A DNA stretch of 45,355 nucleotides from Phenylobacterium deserti (GTDB lineage: Bacteria > Pseudomonadota > Alphaproteobacteria > Caulobacterales > Caulobacteraceae), in assembly GCA_943332615.1 (NCBI GenBank), contig CALQQB010000032.1, positions 1-45,355 of the forward strand. Reading direction: 5' to 3'. Numbering within the stretch: the stretch's first letter is position 1; every line of letters begins with the position of its first letter. Positions 7,367 to 16,370 of the stretch are shown piece after piece. The position numbers were made by a program, and so were the translations under genes. The notes beneath the pieces are model-generated. The model was given only the letters and a program-made list of their open reading frames with translations. It was not told the DNA's origin and ran no database searches.

Positions 7367-8359
7367 TCAGGAGGGGTTGGCGGGCAAGCGGCGGTTCTTC
7401 GTCTGCGACAGTCGGGCCGGATTGAACAGCGAGCGGGGTTCGTGGGCGGCGAGGTCGGCGGCGAGCGCGCGCGCGTCGCGGCGCCAGATGGCGAGGGCCG
7501 GGCGGGTTCCCGGGCGACCGGCGCGCAGGTCCTGGGCGAGGGTGGCCAGGCGGGCGTCGGCGTCGCGCAGGCGGGTCCGCAGTTGGGCGAGGTCCGGGGC
7601 GGCGAAGCGTTCGTCGATGTCGCCCAGCCGGGCGCGGGCGGCTTGGAGCATCACGACGGCCCCGGGTTGGTCGCCCTGGGCCGCGAGGGTCGCGGCTGTT
7701 GCGACGACGCGGTCGGCGTCGGCCATCCAGTCCCGGGAGCGCAAGGTCTGGGAGGTGGCGGGACACAGCGCCGGGTCCATGGCCCGGACGTAGGCGGCCA
7801 GCCCCTTCAGCACGACCGGCGGCGGCGCTGGCCCGTCGAACTCCTCGGTGATGAGCCCGTGGAGGAACCGCTCCAGGTCCGGGTCGTCGGGCGCCTGGGA
7901 GACCTTCAGCGCCGCCTTAGGACCGCCGAGGTCCGGGATCGGCTTGGGGTCGTCTACGCCGTTGCCGCGATGGCTGGAGAACAGCGAGGAGGTGACGTCC
8001 GCCGTACCGGGCGCGCCGGAGACGCCGGGGAAGCGGAAGTCCGGGTTACCCCGGCCGTTGCGGTGGCAGCTGTCGCAGCTGAGGCCCGCGCGGGCCGCCT
8101 GGCCGCCCAGGACGACCGGCGTACGGAAGGTGGCGCGGCCGACCTCGACCAACAGGGCCTCATTGGGCGTTTTGGGTTCGCGCACGCACTCGTGCGGCGC
8201 GCGCGTGAGGGCCACCGCCGCGTTCGTCGCCGGCGCGATCCAACGCATGGCCCGCAGGGGCGGGCTCAGGGCGACGTCGGCGGCCCGGGCGGCCGCCAGC
8301 GTGCCCAGGCTCGCGACGACGAGGGCTAGCGCCCGGGTTGGCCACCGGCGTCGATCCAT
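7367..8359 (-). CDS. exported single-haem cytochrome c family protein
   Basis: Signal peptide at residues 1-26 (cleavage after ARA). One haem-binding motif CDSCH is at 95-99, and the segments DVTSSLFSSH and PKPIPDLGG resemble the di-haem cytochrome c peroxidase/MauG group. However, I find only one CxxCH, so it is not a normal di-haem peroxidase. The C-terminal third (about 205-330) is a helical, Arg-rich extension. It would act in the periplasm in electron transfer. The start lies inside the 3' end of the upstream TPR gene (34-bp overlap), which points to coupled expression and a shared role. The exact reaction is unknown. Confidence 0.7.
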   Translation of the reverse strand: MDRRRWPTRALALVVASLGTLAAARAADVALSPPLRAMRWIAPATNAAVALTRAPHECVREPKTPNEALLVEVGRATFRTPVVLGGQAARAGLSCDSCHRNGRGNPDFRFPGVSGAPGTADVTSSLFSSHRGNGVDDPKPIPDLGGPKAALKVSQAPDDPDLERFLHGLITEEFDGPAPPPVVLKGLAAYVRAMDPALCPATSQTLRSRDWMADADRVVATAATLAAQGDQPGAVVMLQAARARLGDIDERFAAPDLAQLRTRLRDADARLATLAQDLRAGRPGTRPALAIWRRDARALAADLAAHEPRSLFNPARLSQTKNRRLPANPS

Positions 8360-9261
8360 CGGCGCAGCTCCTCGGCCTCGGCGCAGCCGTAGGCGCAGAT
8401 GCGGTCCAGCTTGGCCAGCATGGCCTGGGCGCCGGCGCGGTCGCCCCGCTCCACCTTCAGCTCGCCATAGTATTCGGTGGCCCCGCGGTGGTTGGGGGCC
8501 AGGGCCAGAGCCTGCTCATAGAACTCCGCCGCGCGCTCGAACCGGCCCTTCTTGCGCCAGGCGTAGCCCTGGTAGGTGAGCACGTCCGGGTGCGGCCCGA
8601 ACGCCACGCGCGCGGCGTCCAGCGAGGCCAGCGCCTCGTCGTAGCGCTTCTCGTTGATCAGGCTGACGGCCTGGACATAGGCCCGGTCGCCCTGGGCGGC
8701 GAACAGCAGCGCGCCCTGTTCCAGCGCCGCGCTGGCCTGGCCGGCGGCGCCCCCACCGGCGCTGACGGCCTTCTCGACCTCGGTGGTCAGGCTCTGGAGC
8801 TGGGCAGGGCTGCAGGCGCCGGTGCAGCTGGCGGCCTTGGCCTTCAGCCAGTCGAGCTGTTCCTGGGCCTTGGGGTCCTTGAGGTTGGCCAGCGCCAGGC
8901 CGAGGCCCGCGCGGCTGGGCAGGTCGTCGGGCGACAGCTTCACCGCCCGCTCATAGGCCTTGCGCGCGCCCTTCCAGTTGGCGCTGCCCGACTGGGCCAC
9001 GCCCAGGAGGCGCCAGCCGTCGATGTTCTTCGGCGCGACCTGGGTGACGTGCTCGGCGGCCCGGGCGGCGGACTTGTAGTCCTTGGCCTGCAGCGACAGG
9101 ACCGCCTTGTTGTACTCCTCGGCGGCGTTGTACTGCGGGGCCGAGGCCGAGGGCATCTCGCCACCACCACCTCCGCCGCCCCCGCCGCCAGAGGCCATCG
9201 CACCGGCCGCGGTGAGCCCCGTGAGGGCGCCGGCCAGCAGCACGATCTTCAGCATCCGCAT
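8326..9261 (-). CDS. secreted tetratricopeptide repeat protein
   Basis: The ATG at 9261 has a GGAGG 8 nt upstream. A signal peptide covers residues 1-23, followed by an uninterrupted run of ten glycines (25-34). TPR units are visible at about 46-79 ([24 protein letters not shown]), 80-113, 194-227 and 228-261, each with the alternating small/large residue pattern. Two cysteines (146, 150) and a C-terminal pair (289, 293) may form disulfides in the periplasm. TPRs bind partner proteins; the overlapping downstream cytochrome is the obvious candidate. No specific family known to me. Confidence 0.8.
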   Translation of the reverse strand: MRMLKIVLLAGALTGLTAAGAMASGGGGGGGGGGEMPSASAPQYNAAEEYNKAVLSLQAKDYKSAARAAEHVTQVAPKNIDGWRLLGVAQSGSANWKGARKAYERAVKLSPDDLPSRAGLGLALANLKDPKAQEQLDWLKAKAASCTGACSPAQLQSLTTEVEKAVSAGGGAAGQASAALEQGALLFAAQGDRAYVQAVSLINEKRYDEALASLDAARVAFGPHPDVLTYQGYAWRKKGRFERAAEFYEQALALAPNHRGATEYYGELKVERGDRAGAQAMLAKLDRICAYGCAEAEELRRWIDAGGQPGR

Positions 9262-9401
9262 TGTGCATCCTCCCAGCGAGCGATCATGGGTATATTGCCC
9301 CGGATGTCGCACCGGTTCAGCCCGGTTTGGCAAGATGCAATTCCGCGTTCGCCGCACTATCTACGGCGTCGATCCCACTCCCCCTCCCGGAGGCTCCGCC
9401 G

Positions 9402-10052
9402 ATGTTCTTCAAGAAGCCCATGGACCTGCCGACCGCCGTCACCGCCCTGCCGGGCCGTCCGCAGGCGCTGCCGACCGCCAGCACTCACTTCGTCAACAGC
9501 CGGTCGCTGAAGGGGCCCTATCCCGAGGGCCTGGAGACAGCCTATTTCGCCATGGGCTGTTTCTGGGGCGTCGAGCGGATCTTCTGGCAGGTCCCGGGCG
9601 TCTACGTGACCGCCGTCGGCTACCAGCAGGGGATCACGCCCAACGCCACCTATGAGGAGGTCTGCTCGGGCGGCACCGGTCACACCGAGTCGGTGCTGGT
9701 GGTCTACGACCCCAAGGCGGTGAGCTACGCCGGCTTGCTGAAGGTGTTCTGGGAAGGCCACGACCCGACCCAGGGCATGCGCCAGGGCGGCGATGTCGGC
9801 ACCCAGTACCGCTCGGGCGTCTATGTCACAAACGAGGCCCAGGCCGCCGCGGCGCAGGCCTCGAAGCAGGCTTACCAGGTGGAACTGGGCAAGCAGGGCT
9901 ACGGCAAGATCACCAGCGAGATTGATCCGGCCGGCACCTTCTATTTCGCCGAGGACTATCACCAGCAATACCTGGCGAAGAACCCGCACGGCTACTGCGG
10001 CATCGGCGGGACCGGGGTCTCCTGCCCGATCGGCGTCGGCGTCCAGGCCTGA
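9402..10052 (+). CDS. msrA: peptide-methionine (S)-S-oxide reductase MsrA
   Basis: The GCFWGVE motif at 52-58 holds the catalytic Cys53 that reduces methionine S-sulfoxide in free and protein-bound methionine. The family blocks [20 protein letters not shown] and the [12 protein letters not shown] region follow in order. The C-terminal end has two further cysteines (HGYCG and GVSC) able to act as resolving residues recycled by thioredoxin. The 216-residue length is normal. The ATG at 9402 has GGAGG upstream and begins MFFKK, a usual MsrA start. A YjbR-family gene follows after 7 bp and is probably co-transcribed. Confidence 0.96.
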   Translation: MFFKKPMDLPTAVTALPGRPQALPTASTHFVNSRSLKGPYPEGLETAYFAMGCFWGVERIFWQVPGVYVTAVGYQQGITPNATYEEVCSGGTGHTESVLVVYDPKAVSYAGLLKVFWEGHDPTQGMRQGGDVGTQYRSGVYVTNEAQAAAAQASKQAYQVELGKQGYGKITSEIDPAGTFYFAEDYHQQYLAKNPHGYCGIGGTGVSCPIGVGVQA

Positions 10053-10059
10053 CGCCCGC

Positions 10060-10395
10060 GTGACCCGCGCGGAGATCGAGGTCTGCGCGCTTGGGCTCCC
10101 GGCGGCGACCAAGGTCGTCCAATGGGGCGGCTCGGACGTCTATAAGGTCGGCGGCAAGGTGTTCGCGATCTGTGGCCTGGCCGGCGGGCTGTCGTTCAAG
10201 GTCTCGCCGATCGGCTTCGAGGTGCTGACCAGCGGGGGGCCGGCGCGGCAGGCCCCCTACCTGGCCAAGGGCCACTGGGTGATCGTGGATCTGGAGCCAC
10301 TGGAGTCGGGCGACGCGTCGGACTGGATTGCGACGGCCCACGGCCTGATCGCCGGCAAGCTGACCCGGAAAACGCGGACGGAACTGGGCCTTTAG
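10060..10395 (+). CDS. MmcQ/YjbR family protein, GTG start
   Basis: 111 residues with the YjbR fold pattern: an N-terminal helix ([16 protein letters not shown]), then [29 protein letters not shown] and a C-terminal [13 protein letters not shown] strand with a final helix. The family has a CyaY-like fold; DNA binding has been proposed but the function is not settled. The GTG at 10060 lies 7 bp after the msrA stop, implying an msrA operon. It ends convergently with the transporter gene, overlapping it by 4 bp. Confidence 0.85.
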   Translation: MTRAEIEVCALGLPAATKVVQWGGSDVYKVGGKVFAICGLAGGLSFKVSPIGFEVLTSGGPARQAPYLAKGHWVIVDLEPLESGDASDWIATAHGLIAGKLTRKTRTELGL

Positions 10396-11726
10396 TCCTC
10401 CAGGATCAGGCTGTGCTGGCGGTTGTCCGGCAGCAGGAAGACGATGAAGAATGACACGGCCAGGCCGATCGCCACATAGATATAGAAGCCGCTCTCCATC
10501 CCGGCGCGCTTGAAGGCCAGGGCGATCGGCTCCGCCGTGCCGCCGAAGATGGCGGTTCCCATGCCATAGGGCAGGGCCACGCCCAGGGCGCGGATGTTCG
10601 CGGGGAACAGTTCGGCCTTCACCACCGCGCTCACCGAATTGTAGCCTGACAGCAGGACCACCAGCAGCGAAACCAGTCCGAACGCGACCAGGGCGTTCTG
10701 CGTCCCGGCGATCGCGGTGAACGCCGGATAGGTGGCGAGCCCGCCGCCGCCGAACGCGAGCCACAGGGTGGTCTTGCGGCCGAAATGGTCGCTCAGCCAG
10801 CCGAAGAACGGCAGGGCGAAGAGGTAGACCACCAGGGCGCCGGCCGTGATGGCGGTCGCCGTCGTTCCGGAAAAGCCGGAGGTGCCGGTCAGGAACTTCG
10901 GCATGTAGGTGGTGAAGGCGTAGAAGGCGAGCGACCCGCCGGCCGTGAAGCCGAAGATGGTCAGGGTCTGTTTCGGATAGCGCACGAACAGCATCATGGT
11001 TCGCGCGCTCTCGGCGCCGGAGGCCTTGGAATTCTCGTAGGACTGGCTCTCGTCCATGCGCGAGCGGATCCAGAACACCACCACGGCCATGGCCGCGCCG
11101 ATGAAGAAGGGAATGCGCCAGCCCCAGTCGTCGAGCGCGGACTTGTCCATGGTGCTCTGCAGCAGCGCCAGGAGGCCAAGCGCGATCAACTGGCCCATGA
11201 CCATGGTCACGAACTGGAAGCTCGACCAGAAGCCGCGACGCTTCTTCCCGGCCATCTCGGACAGGTAGGTGGCGCTGGCGCCGTATTCGCCGCCCACCGA
11301 GAGCCCTTGCAGAATACGTGCGATCACCAGCAGGATCGGCGCGGCGACCCCGATGGTCTCGTAGCTGGGCAGCAGAGCGATGATCAGCGATCCGCCGCAC
11401 ATCAGCCCTACCGCGGCCGTGAGCGCGGTGCGGCGCCCCGCCCGGTCGGCGTAGAGCCCCATCAACCAGGCGCCGAGGGGGCGGGCGAAGAAGCCCACCG
11501 CGAACACGGCCATGGTCTTCAGCAGGCCCGCCAGCTCGTCGTCGCCGGGGAAGAAGTGGTTGGAGAAATAGACGGCGAAGGCTGAGTAGACGAACCAGTC
11601 GTACCACTCCACGAGATTGCCTGCGGAGCCGCCAAGGATCGCCTTGAAACGCTGACCGGCGGTGAGCCCGGGGGTCAAGGCGCCCGGCGGAACCTGGTCT
11701 TCCGCCCCCGTTTCAGTGGCCGTCAT
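10392..11726 (-). CDS. MFS transporter, metabolite:H+ symporter (MHS) family
   Basis: 444 residues with about 12 membrane segments. Family features are the EWYDWFVYSAFAVYF start of TM1, the loop-2 signature GLYADRAGRR between TM2 and TM3, LQGLSVGGEYGAS in TM4 and the second DHFGRK loop after TM8. These place it in the MHS group (alpha-ketoglutarate, citrate, proline/betaine and shikimate carriers). The substrate is probably a small organic acid or zwitterion but cannot be fixed from sequence. The ATG at 11726 is preferred; an in-frame GTG at 11744 would add six residues. Confidence 0.9.
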   Translation of the reverse strand: MTATETGAEDQVPPGALTPGLTAGQRFKAILGGSAGNLVEWYDWFVYSAFAVYFSNHFFPGDDELAGLLKTMAVFAVGFFARPLGAWLMGLYADRAGRRTALTAAVGLMCGGSLIIALLPSYETIGVAAPILLVIARILQGLSVGGEYGASATYLSEMAGKKRRGFWSSFQFVTMVMGQLIALGLLALLQSTMDKSALDDWGWRIPFFIGAAMAVVVFWIRSRMDESQSYENSKASGAESARTMMLFVRYPKQTLTIFGFTAGGSLAFYAFTTYMPKFLTGTSGFSGTTATAITAGALVVYLFALPFFGWLSDHFGRKTTLWLAFGGGGLATYPAFTAIAGTQNALVAFGLVSLLVVLLSGYNSVSAVVKAELFPANIRALGVALPYGMGTAIFGGTAEPIALAFKRAGMESGFYIYVAIGLAVSFFIVFLLPDNRQHSLILED

Positions 11727-11758
11727 GCATCGTCCCCAACTCACCTTGAGGGGGGATG

Positions 11759-11947
11759 CTAGGCGATCCGAGGCCTTAGGCGAAGGGGATGAACGCCAAT
11801 CCCGCCTAGTAGAACGAGTATGACGACGACGACCAGGCCCAGGCCGAGCCCGCCGCTCGGGAAATAGCCCCAGCTGCGCGATCGCCCCGAGGTCGGGAGG
11901 GCGCCCAGCAGGGCCAGGATCAGGATGCTGATAAGTCTCGTCCCAAG
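11759..11947 (-). CDS. DUF3309-family small membrane protein, no standard start codon visible
   Basis: The frame reads LGTRLISILILALLGALPTS, then SRSWGYFPSGGLGLGL, a VVVVILVLLGG helix and a short polar tail. This matches the DUF3309 family: a first hydrophobic helix ending LGALPTW, a W-GY-PSGGLGL turn and a second helix. In-frame sequence upstream reads only CTT, CCC, AAG and then a stop, so no ATG, GTG or TTG opens it at the expected place. An AAGGAGAGG ribosome-binding-like motif lies just upstream. Either a non-canonical start is used or the start has been lost by an indel. It is below usual gene-calling length. Confidence 0.6.
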   Translation of the reverse strand, partial: LGTRLISILILALLGALPTSGRSRSWGYFPSGGLGLGLVVVVILVLLGGIGVHPLRLRPRIA

Positions 11948-12040
11948 GGGCTTTCAGCCTCTCCTTGCTGGTCCCCCGACCTCGACCGCCGACACCGTGC
12001 GTGGAGAAGCTCGGGTTGCCTGAGGCCGGATACGGGGAGA

Positions 12041-12445
12041 TCAGTCGGCGGCGTCGGCCGTATGCAGGGCGGCGTCGTCGCGGGTGACCTGCAGGGCGTA
12101 CATCAGCCCGACCCAGCCGCCCTTCAGCCGCGGCAGGGCCGTCAGGGCGATCACCACCAGGACGGTAAGGATGATCGGCAGCGAAATCTGCGGCGGGCTC
12201 TGCCAGACGATAGGGAAGAACAGCGCCGGCGCGATGATCAGGTGACCCATCAGCAGGATGGTCAGATAGGCCGGGCCGTCATCGGCCGGATAGGCGGCCA
12301 GCGCGTGACCGCAGGCGCCACAGACCGGCTCAATCTTCAGGTAGCGTCCATACAGCGCGCCCTTGCCGCAGTGCGGACAATGATGCGCCAGGCCCCGGCC
12401 GATGGAGCGGAACAGCGGATGTACGATCTCACCCATGCCGCTCAT
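12041..12445 (-). CDS. DUF983 zinc-ribbon membrane protein
   Basis: Two CxxC pairs (Cys23/Cys26 in HCPHCGKG and Cys42/Cys45 in VCGACGH) form a zinc ribbon, followed by the family motif AYPADDGPAYLTI and two membrane helices (about 60-82 and 88-106). This is the DUF983 architecture, 134 aa, normal length. DUF983 proteins are inner-membrane proteins of unknown function, in some alphaproteobacteria placed near cytochrome oxidase genes, which is not the case here. An alternative start is Met4. Confidence 0.88.
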   Translation of the reverse strand: MSGMGEIVHPLFRSIGRGLAHHCPHCGKGALYGRYLKIEPVCGACGHALAAYPADDGPAYLTILLMGHLIIAPALFFPIVWQSPPQISLPIILTVLVVIALTALPRLKGGWVGLMYALQVTRDDAALHTADAAD

Positions 12446-12520
12446 ATGGGCCTTCCCTGGGCCGGGCGAAAGGCGCGGCTGCGGATAAATTGTGCGCTGC
12501 GGCAGCCAGCGGAAGCGCGG

Positions 12521-12649
12521 CTATTTCTTGGCGGCCTTGGTGACGGTCTTGCCGACCGACGAGGCGTCGCGGCCTGCGCCGGCGATGGTGTTGCAGGCGG
12601 CGGTGGCCATCACCGCGGCGGCGACGGCAAGGACGATCAGTTTGCGCAT
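12521..12649 (-). CDS. entericidin A/B family lipoprotein, 42 aa
   Basis: AGGAGA lies 5 nt before the ATG. The 42-residue product has a Lys-containing n-region, a hydrophobic stretch of alternating Ala/Val, a lipobox ending in Ala-Ala-Cys (Cys19), and then NTIAGAGRD and a Lys-rich end, the pattern of small entericidin-like lipoproteins. In enterics, entericidins form an antidote/toxin lipoprotein pair tied to stationary-phase survival; in alphaproteobacteria the role of the single copies is unknown. It is too short for routine gene finders. Confidence 0.85.
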   Translation of the reverse strand: MRKLIVLAVAAAVMATAACNTIAGAGRDASSVGKTVTKAAKK

Positions 12650-12807
12650 GGGGCTCTCCTACCAGACGCCGAGTCCATCGACTGAGCCCCCGCCCCGAGT
12701 CAAGCTATCGGGCGGCATTGCGACGAAGGTGGCGCGGCTCCGAACCGCGCCCCTGGCCTGACCCTACGTCCAGCGCCGCAGGGTCGCGCGAAATGGCGGA
12801 GGATGCG

Positions 12808-13578
12808 ATGGCGGGACGGGTAGATGGCAAGGTGGCCCTGGTCACGGGCGGGGCGTCCGGGCTGGGCGCGGAGAGTGCGCGGCGGCTGGCGCGGGAAGGC
12901 GCCAAGGTGATGCTCACGGACCTCGCCGCCGATGCCGGGCAGGCGGTCGCTGACGAGATCCTCGATGCGGGCGGGACCGCCGCCTTCCTTACCCAGGACG
13001 TCACCGACGAGGCCCGCTGGGGCGAGGTCGTCGCGGCCACCCTGGACCGGTTCGGCGGGATCGACGTCCTGGTCAACAGCGCCGGCGTCGGCGACGGCGG
13101 CCAATCGATCCTCGAGGCGACCCTGGAAGCGTGGCGGCGCATCGTCAGCATCAACCTGGATGGCACGTTCCTGGGCGTGAAGACCGTGGCCCCGATCATG
13201 GTCGCCGCCGGCCGCGGCTCGATCATCAACCTGTCGTCGATCCTGGGGAAGGTCGGCCTGCCCGGCGCCTCGGCCTACTGCGCGTCGAAGGGCGGGGTGC
13301 TGATGCTGACCAAATCCGTAGCGCTGGAACTTGCGCCCCTGGGCGTGCGGGTGAACTCGGTGCATCCCGGATTCATCGAGACGCCGATGGTGGTCAACGC
13401 CTTCCGCCGCTCCGAGAACGAAAATGAGATGCGCGACACGATCATCTCCCGCCACGCCATGGCGAGGTTGGGTGTCCCCCGTGAAATCGCCGACGCCATC
13501 GTGTTCCTGGCCTCCGACGAGTCGAGCTTCATGACAGGGTCGGAGATGGTGGTGGACGGGGGCTATACGGCGGCGTGA
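12808..13578 (+). CDS. short-chain dehydrogenase/reductase (SDR)
   Basis: A classical 256-residue SDR. The cofactor motif TGGASGLG is at 13-20, and Asp38 after the second strand favours NAD. NSAG is at 90-93, the catalytic Asn at 116, Ser at 143/144, and YCASK gives Tyr157 and Lys161. The C-terminus shows VHPGFIETPM and FMTGSEMVVDGGYTA, usual for steroid/cyclic-alcohol dehydrogenases. I place the start at 12808, where GGAGG is 8 nt upstream, rather than at 12793. The substrate cannot be inferred; the neighbouring secreted protein gene follows on the same strand. Confidence 0.92.
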   Translation: MAGRVDGKVALVTGGASGLGAESARRLAREGAKVMLTDLAADAGQAVADEILDAGGTAAFLTQDVTDEARWGEVVAATLDRFGGIDVLVNSAGVGDGGQSILEATLEAWRRIVSINLDGTFLGVKTVAPIMVAAGRGSIINLSSILGKVGLPGASAYCASKGGVLMLTKSVALELAPLGVRVNSVHPGFIETPMVVNAFRRSENENEMRDTIISRHAMARLGVPREIADAIVFLASDESSFMTGSEMVVDGGYTAA

Positions 13579-13651
13579 GGACGGCGCGCCGCCTTGTCGC
13601 CTCGTGGCAAAGGCGCATAGTCCGCGAAACGATGATCCGGGAGGGCTGACG

Positions 13652-14695
13652 ATGACGGCTTCGACCAATGGCGTTCGCGCGGCGGGGCTCGTCGCCTGCG
13701 CCCTGGCGTTCGCGGCGCTGGCGGGATCGGCCGCGGCCCAGGCCTACAAGGCGCCCCGCAACGCCTTCGGCCAGCCGGATTTTTCCGGCACCTGGACCAA
13801 CGCCTCGGTCACCCAGCTGGAGCGGCCGGGACAGTTCAAGTCGCTGGTGATCACGCCGGCCCAGGCCGCGACCCTGGAGCAGGGCTATGTGCGGATGCGC
13901 GCCTCCGACTCCGGGCCGACCGATCCCAAGGCGCCGGCGCCGAAATCCGGCGAGGACCCCGGCGGCTACAACAGCTTCTGGATCGATCCAGGGACCAAGG
14001 TGGGCGCCATCAAGGGCGAGTTGCGCTCGTCCTGGCTGGTGGAGCCGACGGACGGCAAGCTGCCCTACAGCGCCGAGGGCCGGAAGCTGTTCATGTCCGA
14101 AGTGGTCAAGATCCAGGGCAACTTCGACGGCCCCGAGGTGCGCCAGGTGGCCGAGCGCTGCCTGATGGGCTTCGGCTCGACGGCCGGGCCGCCGATGATG
14201 AACGTCCTCTACAACAACACCTACCAGTTCCAGCAGGACCGCGATCACCTGGTCATCGTGGTGGAGATGAACCACGACGCGCGGATCGTACGCATCGGTG
14301 ACCGGACCCACCCGAAGGCCGACATCCGCACCTGGATGGGCGACAGTATCGGCTGGTGGGAGGGCGACACCCTCGTGGTCGAGACCACCAACTTCAACGC
14401 CGGCGAACAGCTGCGCCCCGGCATCCCGACCACCTTCTTCGTCTCCAAGGACGCCAAGGTGACCGAACGCTTCACCCGCGTGTCGGCCAAGCAGATTCTC
14501 TACGAATTCACGGTGGACGACCCCAAGGTCTACACCCGACCCTGGCGTGGCGAGATGCCGATCAACGCCGCCCAGGGCCCCGTCTACGAATACGCCTGCC
14601 ACGAAGGCAACTACGCCCTGCCGGGCATCCTGCGTGGGGCGCGGTACGCCGAGAGCCAGGGCAAGAAGCCGGAGCAGGTGGGTGTCGGGGAATAG
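13652..14695 (+). CDS. secreted protein of unknown function, 347 aa
   Basis: GGAGG precedes the ATG at 13652. Residues 1-30 form a signal peptide ending in AAAQ. The mature part starts NAFGQPDFSGTWTNAS and contains GDSIGWWEGDTLVVET, VTERFTRVSAKQILYEFTVDDP and YEYACHEGNYALPGIL. I have seen this pattern in uncharacterised secreted proteins of Caulobacterales, sphingomonads and acidobacteria, but know no function or named domain. It is beta-rich and probably periplasmic. It lies between an SDR and a sulfurtransferase on the same strand, with short gaps, possibly one operon. Confidence 0.75.
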   Translation: MTASTNGVRAAGLVACALAFAALAGSAAAQAYKAPRNAFGQPDFSGTWTNASVTQLERPGQFKSLVITPAQAATLEQGYVRMRASDSGPTDPKAPAPKSGEDPGGYNSFWIDPGTKVGAIKGELRSSWLVEPTDGKLPYSAEGRKLFMSEVVKIQGNFDGPEVRQVAERCLMGFGSTAGPPMMNVLYNNTYQFQQDRDHLVIVVEMNHDARIVRIGDRTHPKADIRTWMGDSIGWWEGDTLVVETTNFNAGEQLRPGIPTTFFVSKDAKVTERFTRVSAKQILYEFTVDDPKVYTRPWRGEMPINAAQGPVYEYACHEGNYALPGILRGARYAESQGKKPEQVGVGE

Positions 14696-14728
14696 CGCCC
14701 CGGGTCGGGTGAGCGGACGGGGAAGCAC

Positions 14729-15598
14729 ATGATCGAATGGGACGGCCGAGGGCTGGTTTCGACGGCCTGGCTTGCGGCGCATCTTGGTGATCCCGAGTTG
14801 AGGGTTTTCGACGCCACGGCGCACTTACGGCCCGCCACGCCCGGTCCCTACAGGGTCGAGAGCGGGCGCGCCGACTACGAGCTGGCCCACATTCCAGGTG
14901 CGGCCTTCGCGGATCTGGCGGGTGCGCTGTCCGACGCCGACTCGCCCCTGGGCTTCACGCATCTGCCGGCGGATCGGCTGGCGGCAGCCCTGGGCGCCCT
15001 GGGGATCGGGCCTGGCGCGCGCGTGGTCGTCTACAGCACATCGACGCCGATGTGGGCGACGCGGCTGTGGTGGATGCTGCGCGCGGCGGGGTTTGGCGAG
15101 GTCGCCGTACTGGACGGCGGCTTCGCGCGCTGGACCGCCGAGAGCCGGCCGGTGGAGACCGGAACCCACGCCTATCCGCCGACAGTCCTGGCGCTCACCG
15201 ACCGGCCGGGCGCCTGGGCGGATAAGGCCGAAGTGCTGGCGGCGATCGGCGACGGCTCCGTATGCATCATCAACGCCCTGTCCCCCGGTGTGCACAGCGG
15301 CGAGGCGGCGATGAACTACGGTCGCAAGGGCCATATCGCCGGCAGCCGCAACGTTCCCTACGCCGCCCTGCTGGACGACGCGGGCCTCTACCGTCCGGAC
15401 GAAGAGCTCCGCGCGCTGTTCACTGACGTCGGGGCGTTCGAGCGACGCCGGGTGATCTGCTACTGCGGCGGCGGCATCTCGGCGACCATGGACGCGCTCG
15501 CGCTGACGCGGCTGGGGGGCCCGTCGGTGGCCGTCTATGACGGGTCGATGTCGGAGTGGACCCGTGATGCCGCCCTGCCGATGGAGACGGGGCACTAG
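14729..15598 (+). CDS. sulfurtransferase with two rhodanese domains (SseA-like)
   Basis: Two tandem rhodanese modules of about 140 residues. The first (about 10-140) has HIPGAAF and VVVYSTSTPMWATR, where the active-site position lacks cysteine, so it is structural. The second (about 160-285) has GHIAGSRNVPY and the loop YCGGGISA with catalytic Cys246. This is the layout of thiosulfate or 3-mercaptopyruvate sulfurtransferases, acting in the cytoplasm on sulfane sulfur. The CGGGIS loop is not the standard CG(S/T)G(V/I)T of mercaptopyruvate enzymes nor CRKGVT of rhodanese, so the donor is uncertain. Confidence 0.9.
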   Translation: MIEWDGRGLVSTAWLAAHLGDPELRVFDATAHLRPATPGPYRVESGRADYELAHIPGAAFADLAGALSDADSPLGFTHLPADRLAAALGALGIGPGARVVVYSTSTPMWATRLWWMLRAAGFGEVAVLDGGFARWTAESRPVETGTHAYPPTVLALTDRPGAWADKAEVLAAIGDGSVCIINALSPGVHSGEAAMNYGRKGHIAGSRNVPYAALLDDAGLYRPDEELRALFTDVGAFERRRVICYCGGGISATMDALALTRLGGPSVAVYDGSMSEWTRDAALPMETGH

Positions 15599-15782
15599 CA
15601 GATTGGGTAGCTGCCGCCGTTGACGCGGCCGGCCTTTGCGGCTTGCCTCCCATCGCGAGTCCCCGGCATCGCCGAGATCCGGGTGACGGAGACGATCAAG
15701 GACGGCGTCACGCTCTACACGCGCGGCGAGTCCGCCCGACCCCTGCCGCGCCGTCCGCACGCGGACGAGAAAGGTTCTTCCT

Positions 15783-16370
15783 ATGCCGACCCGCACCGCC
15801 CCGTTCGCCGTAGCCCTCCTGGGCCTGATCCTCGCCGGCTCCGCCGGGGCCGCGCCGGCGGCCAAGCCGGTGCTCGCCGGGGATATTCCCGTGGCCCACA
15901 CGCCGCCCGGCGGCTACGGCGCGATCTTCCCGCCGCCGGTGCTGGCCGCCTGCACCGAGCCCCTGGCGGCAGGCGCGCCCGACCTGCGGGGCGTCTGGAA
16001 GACCCTGCGCGCGGAGCGCGGCGGCACGCCGGTTCCGCCGGACGACCGGATCTATGGCTATGTGGAGCGGATCGAGCAGTGCGGCGACCGGATCGTCGAC
16101 ATGGGCGGCGGAACCATCGCCGACGCCCGCGCCGACGGCACGGTGGCGAACGCCGTACACGACGTGTCGGTCCGCGACTTCAAGACGCCGATCACCGTCA
16201 TCGCGACCTTCGAGAAAGGGGTGTTCGTGCTGCGCCCGGTGGGCATGTCCGGGATCGAAGTAACGCGCCGCCTCGACGCGGAGGGCCACATGGTCTGGGT
16301 CCGCCCGGACCTGGGGACGATCACCCTGGAGCGGATCGGCGGCCCGACCGAGAGCTACACCCGGCGCTAA
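15783..16370 (+). CDS. secreted hypothetical protein, 195 aa
   Basis: A signal peptide covers residues 1-23 (LILAGSAGAA). The mature protein includes TPPGGYGAIFPPPVLAACTEP, GVWKTLRAERGG, RIEQCGDRIVDMGGG and RPVGMSGIEVTRRLDAEG. This is a beta-rich, lipocalin-like layout with Cys57 and Cys100 available for a disulfide. I recognise no named family. The start is preceded by GAAAGG. The 184 bp between the sulfurtransferase and this gene show no feature I can support. Confidence 0.7.
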   Translation: MPTRTAPFAVALLGLILAGSAGAAPAAKPVLAGDIPVAHTPPGGYGAIFPPPVLAACTEPLAAGAPDLRGVWKTLRAERGGTPVPPDDRIYGYVERIEQCGDRIVDMGGGTIADARADGTVANAVHDVSVRDFKTPITVIATFEKGVFVLRPVGMSGIEVTRRLDAEGHMVWVRPDLGTITLERIGGPTESYTRR

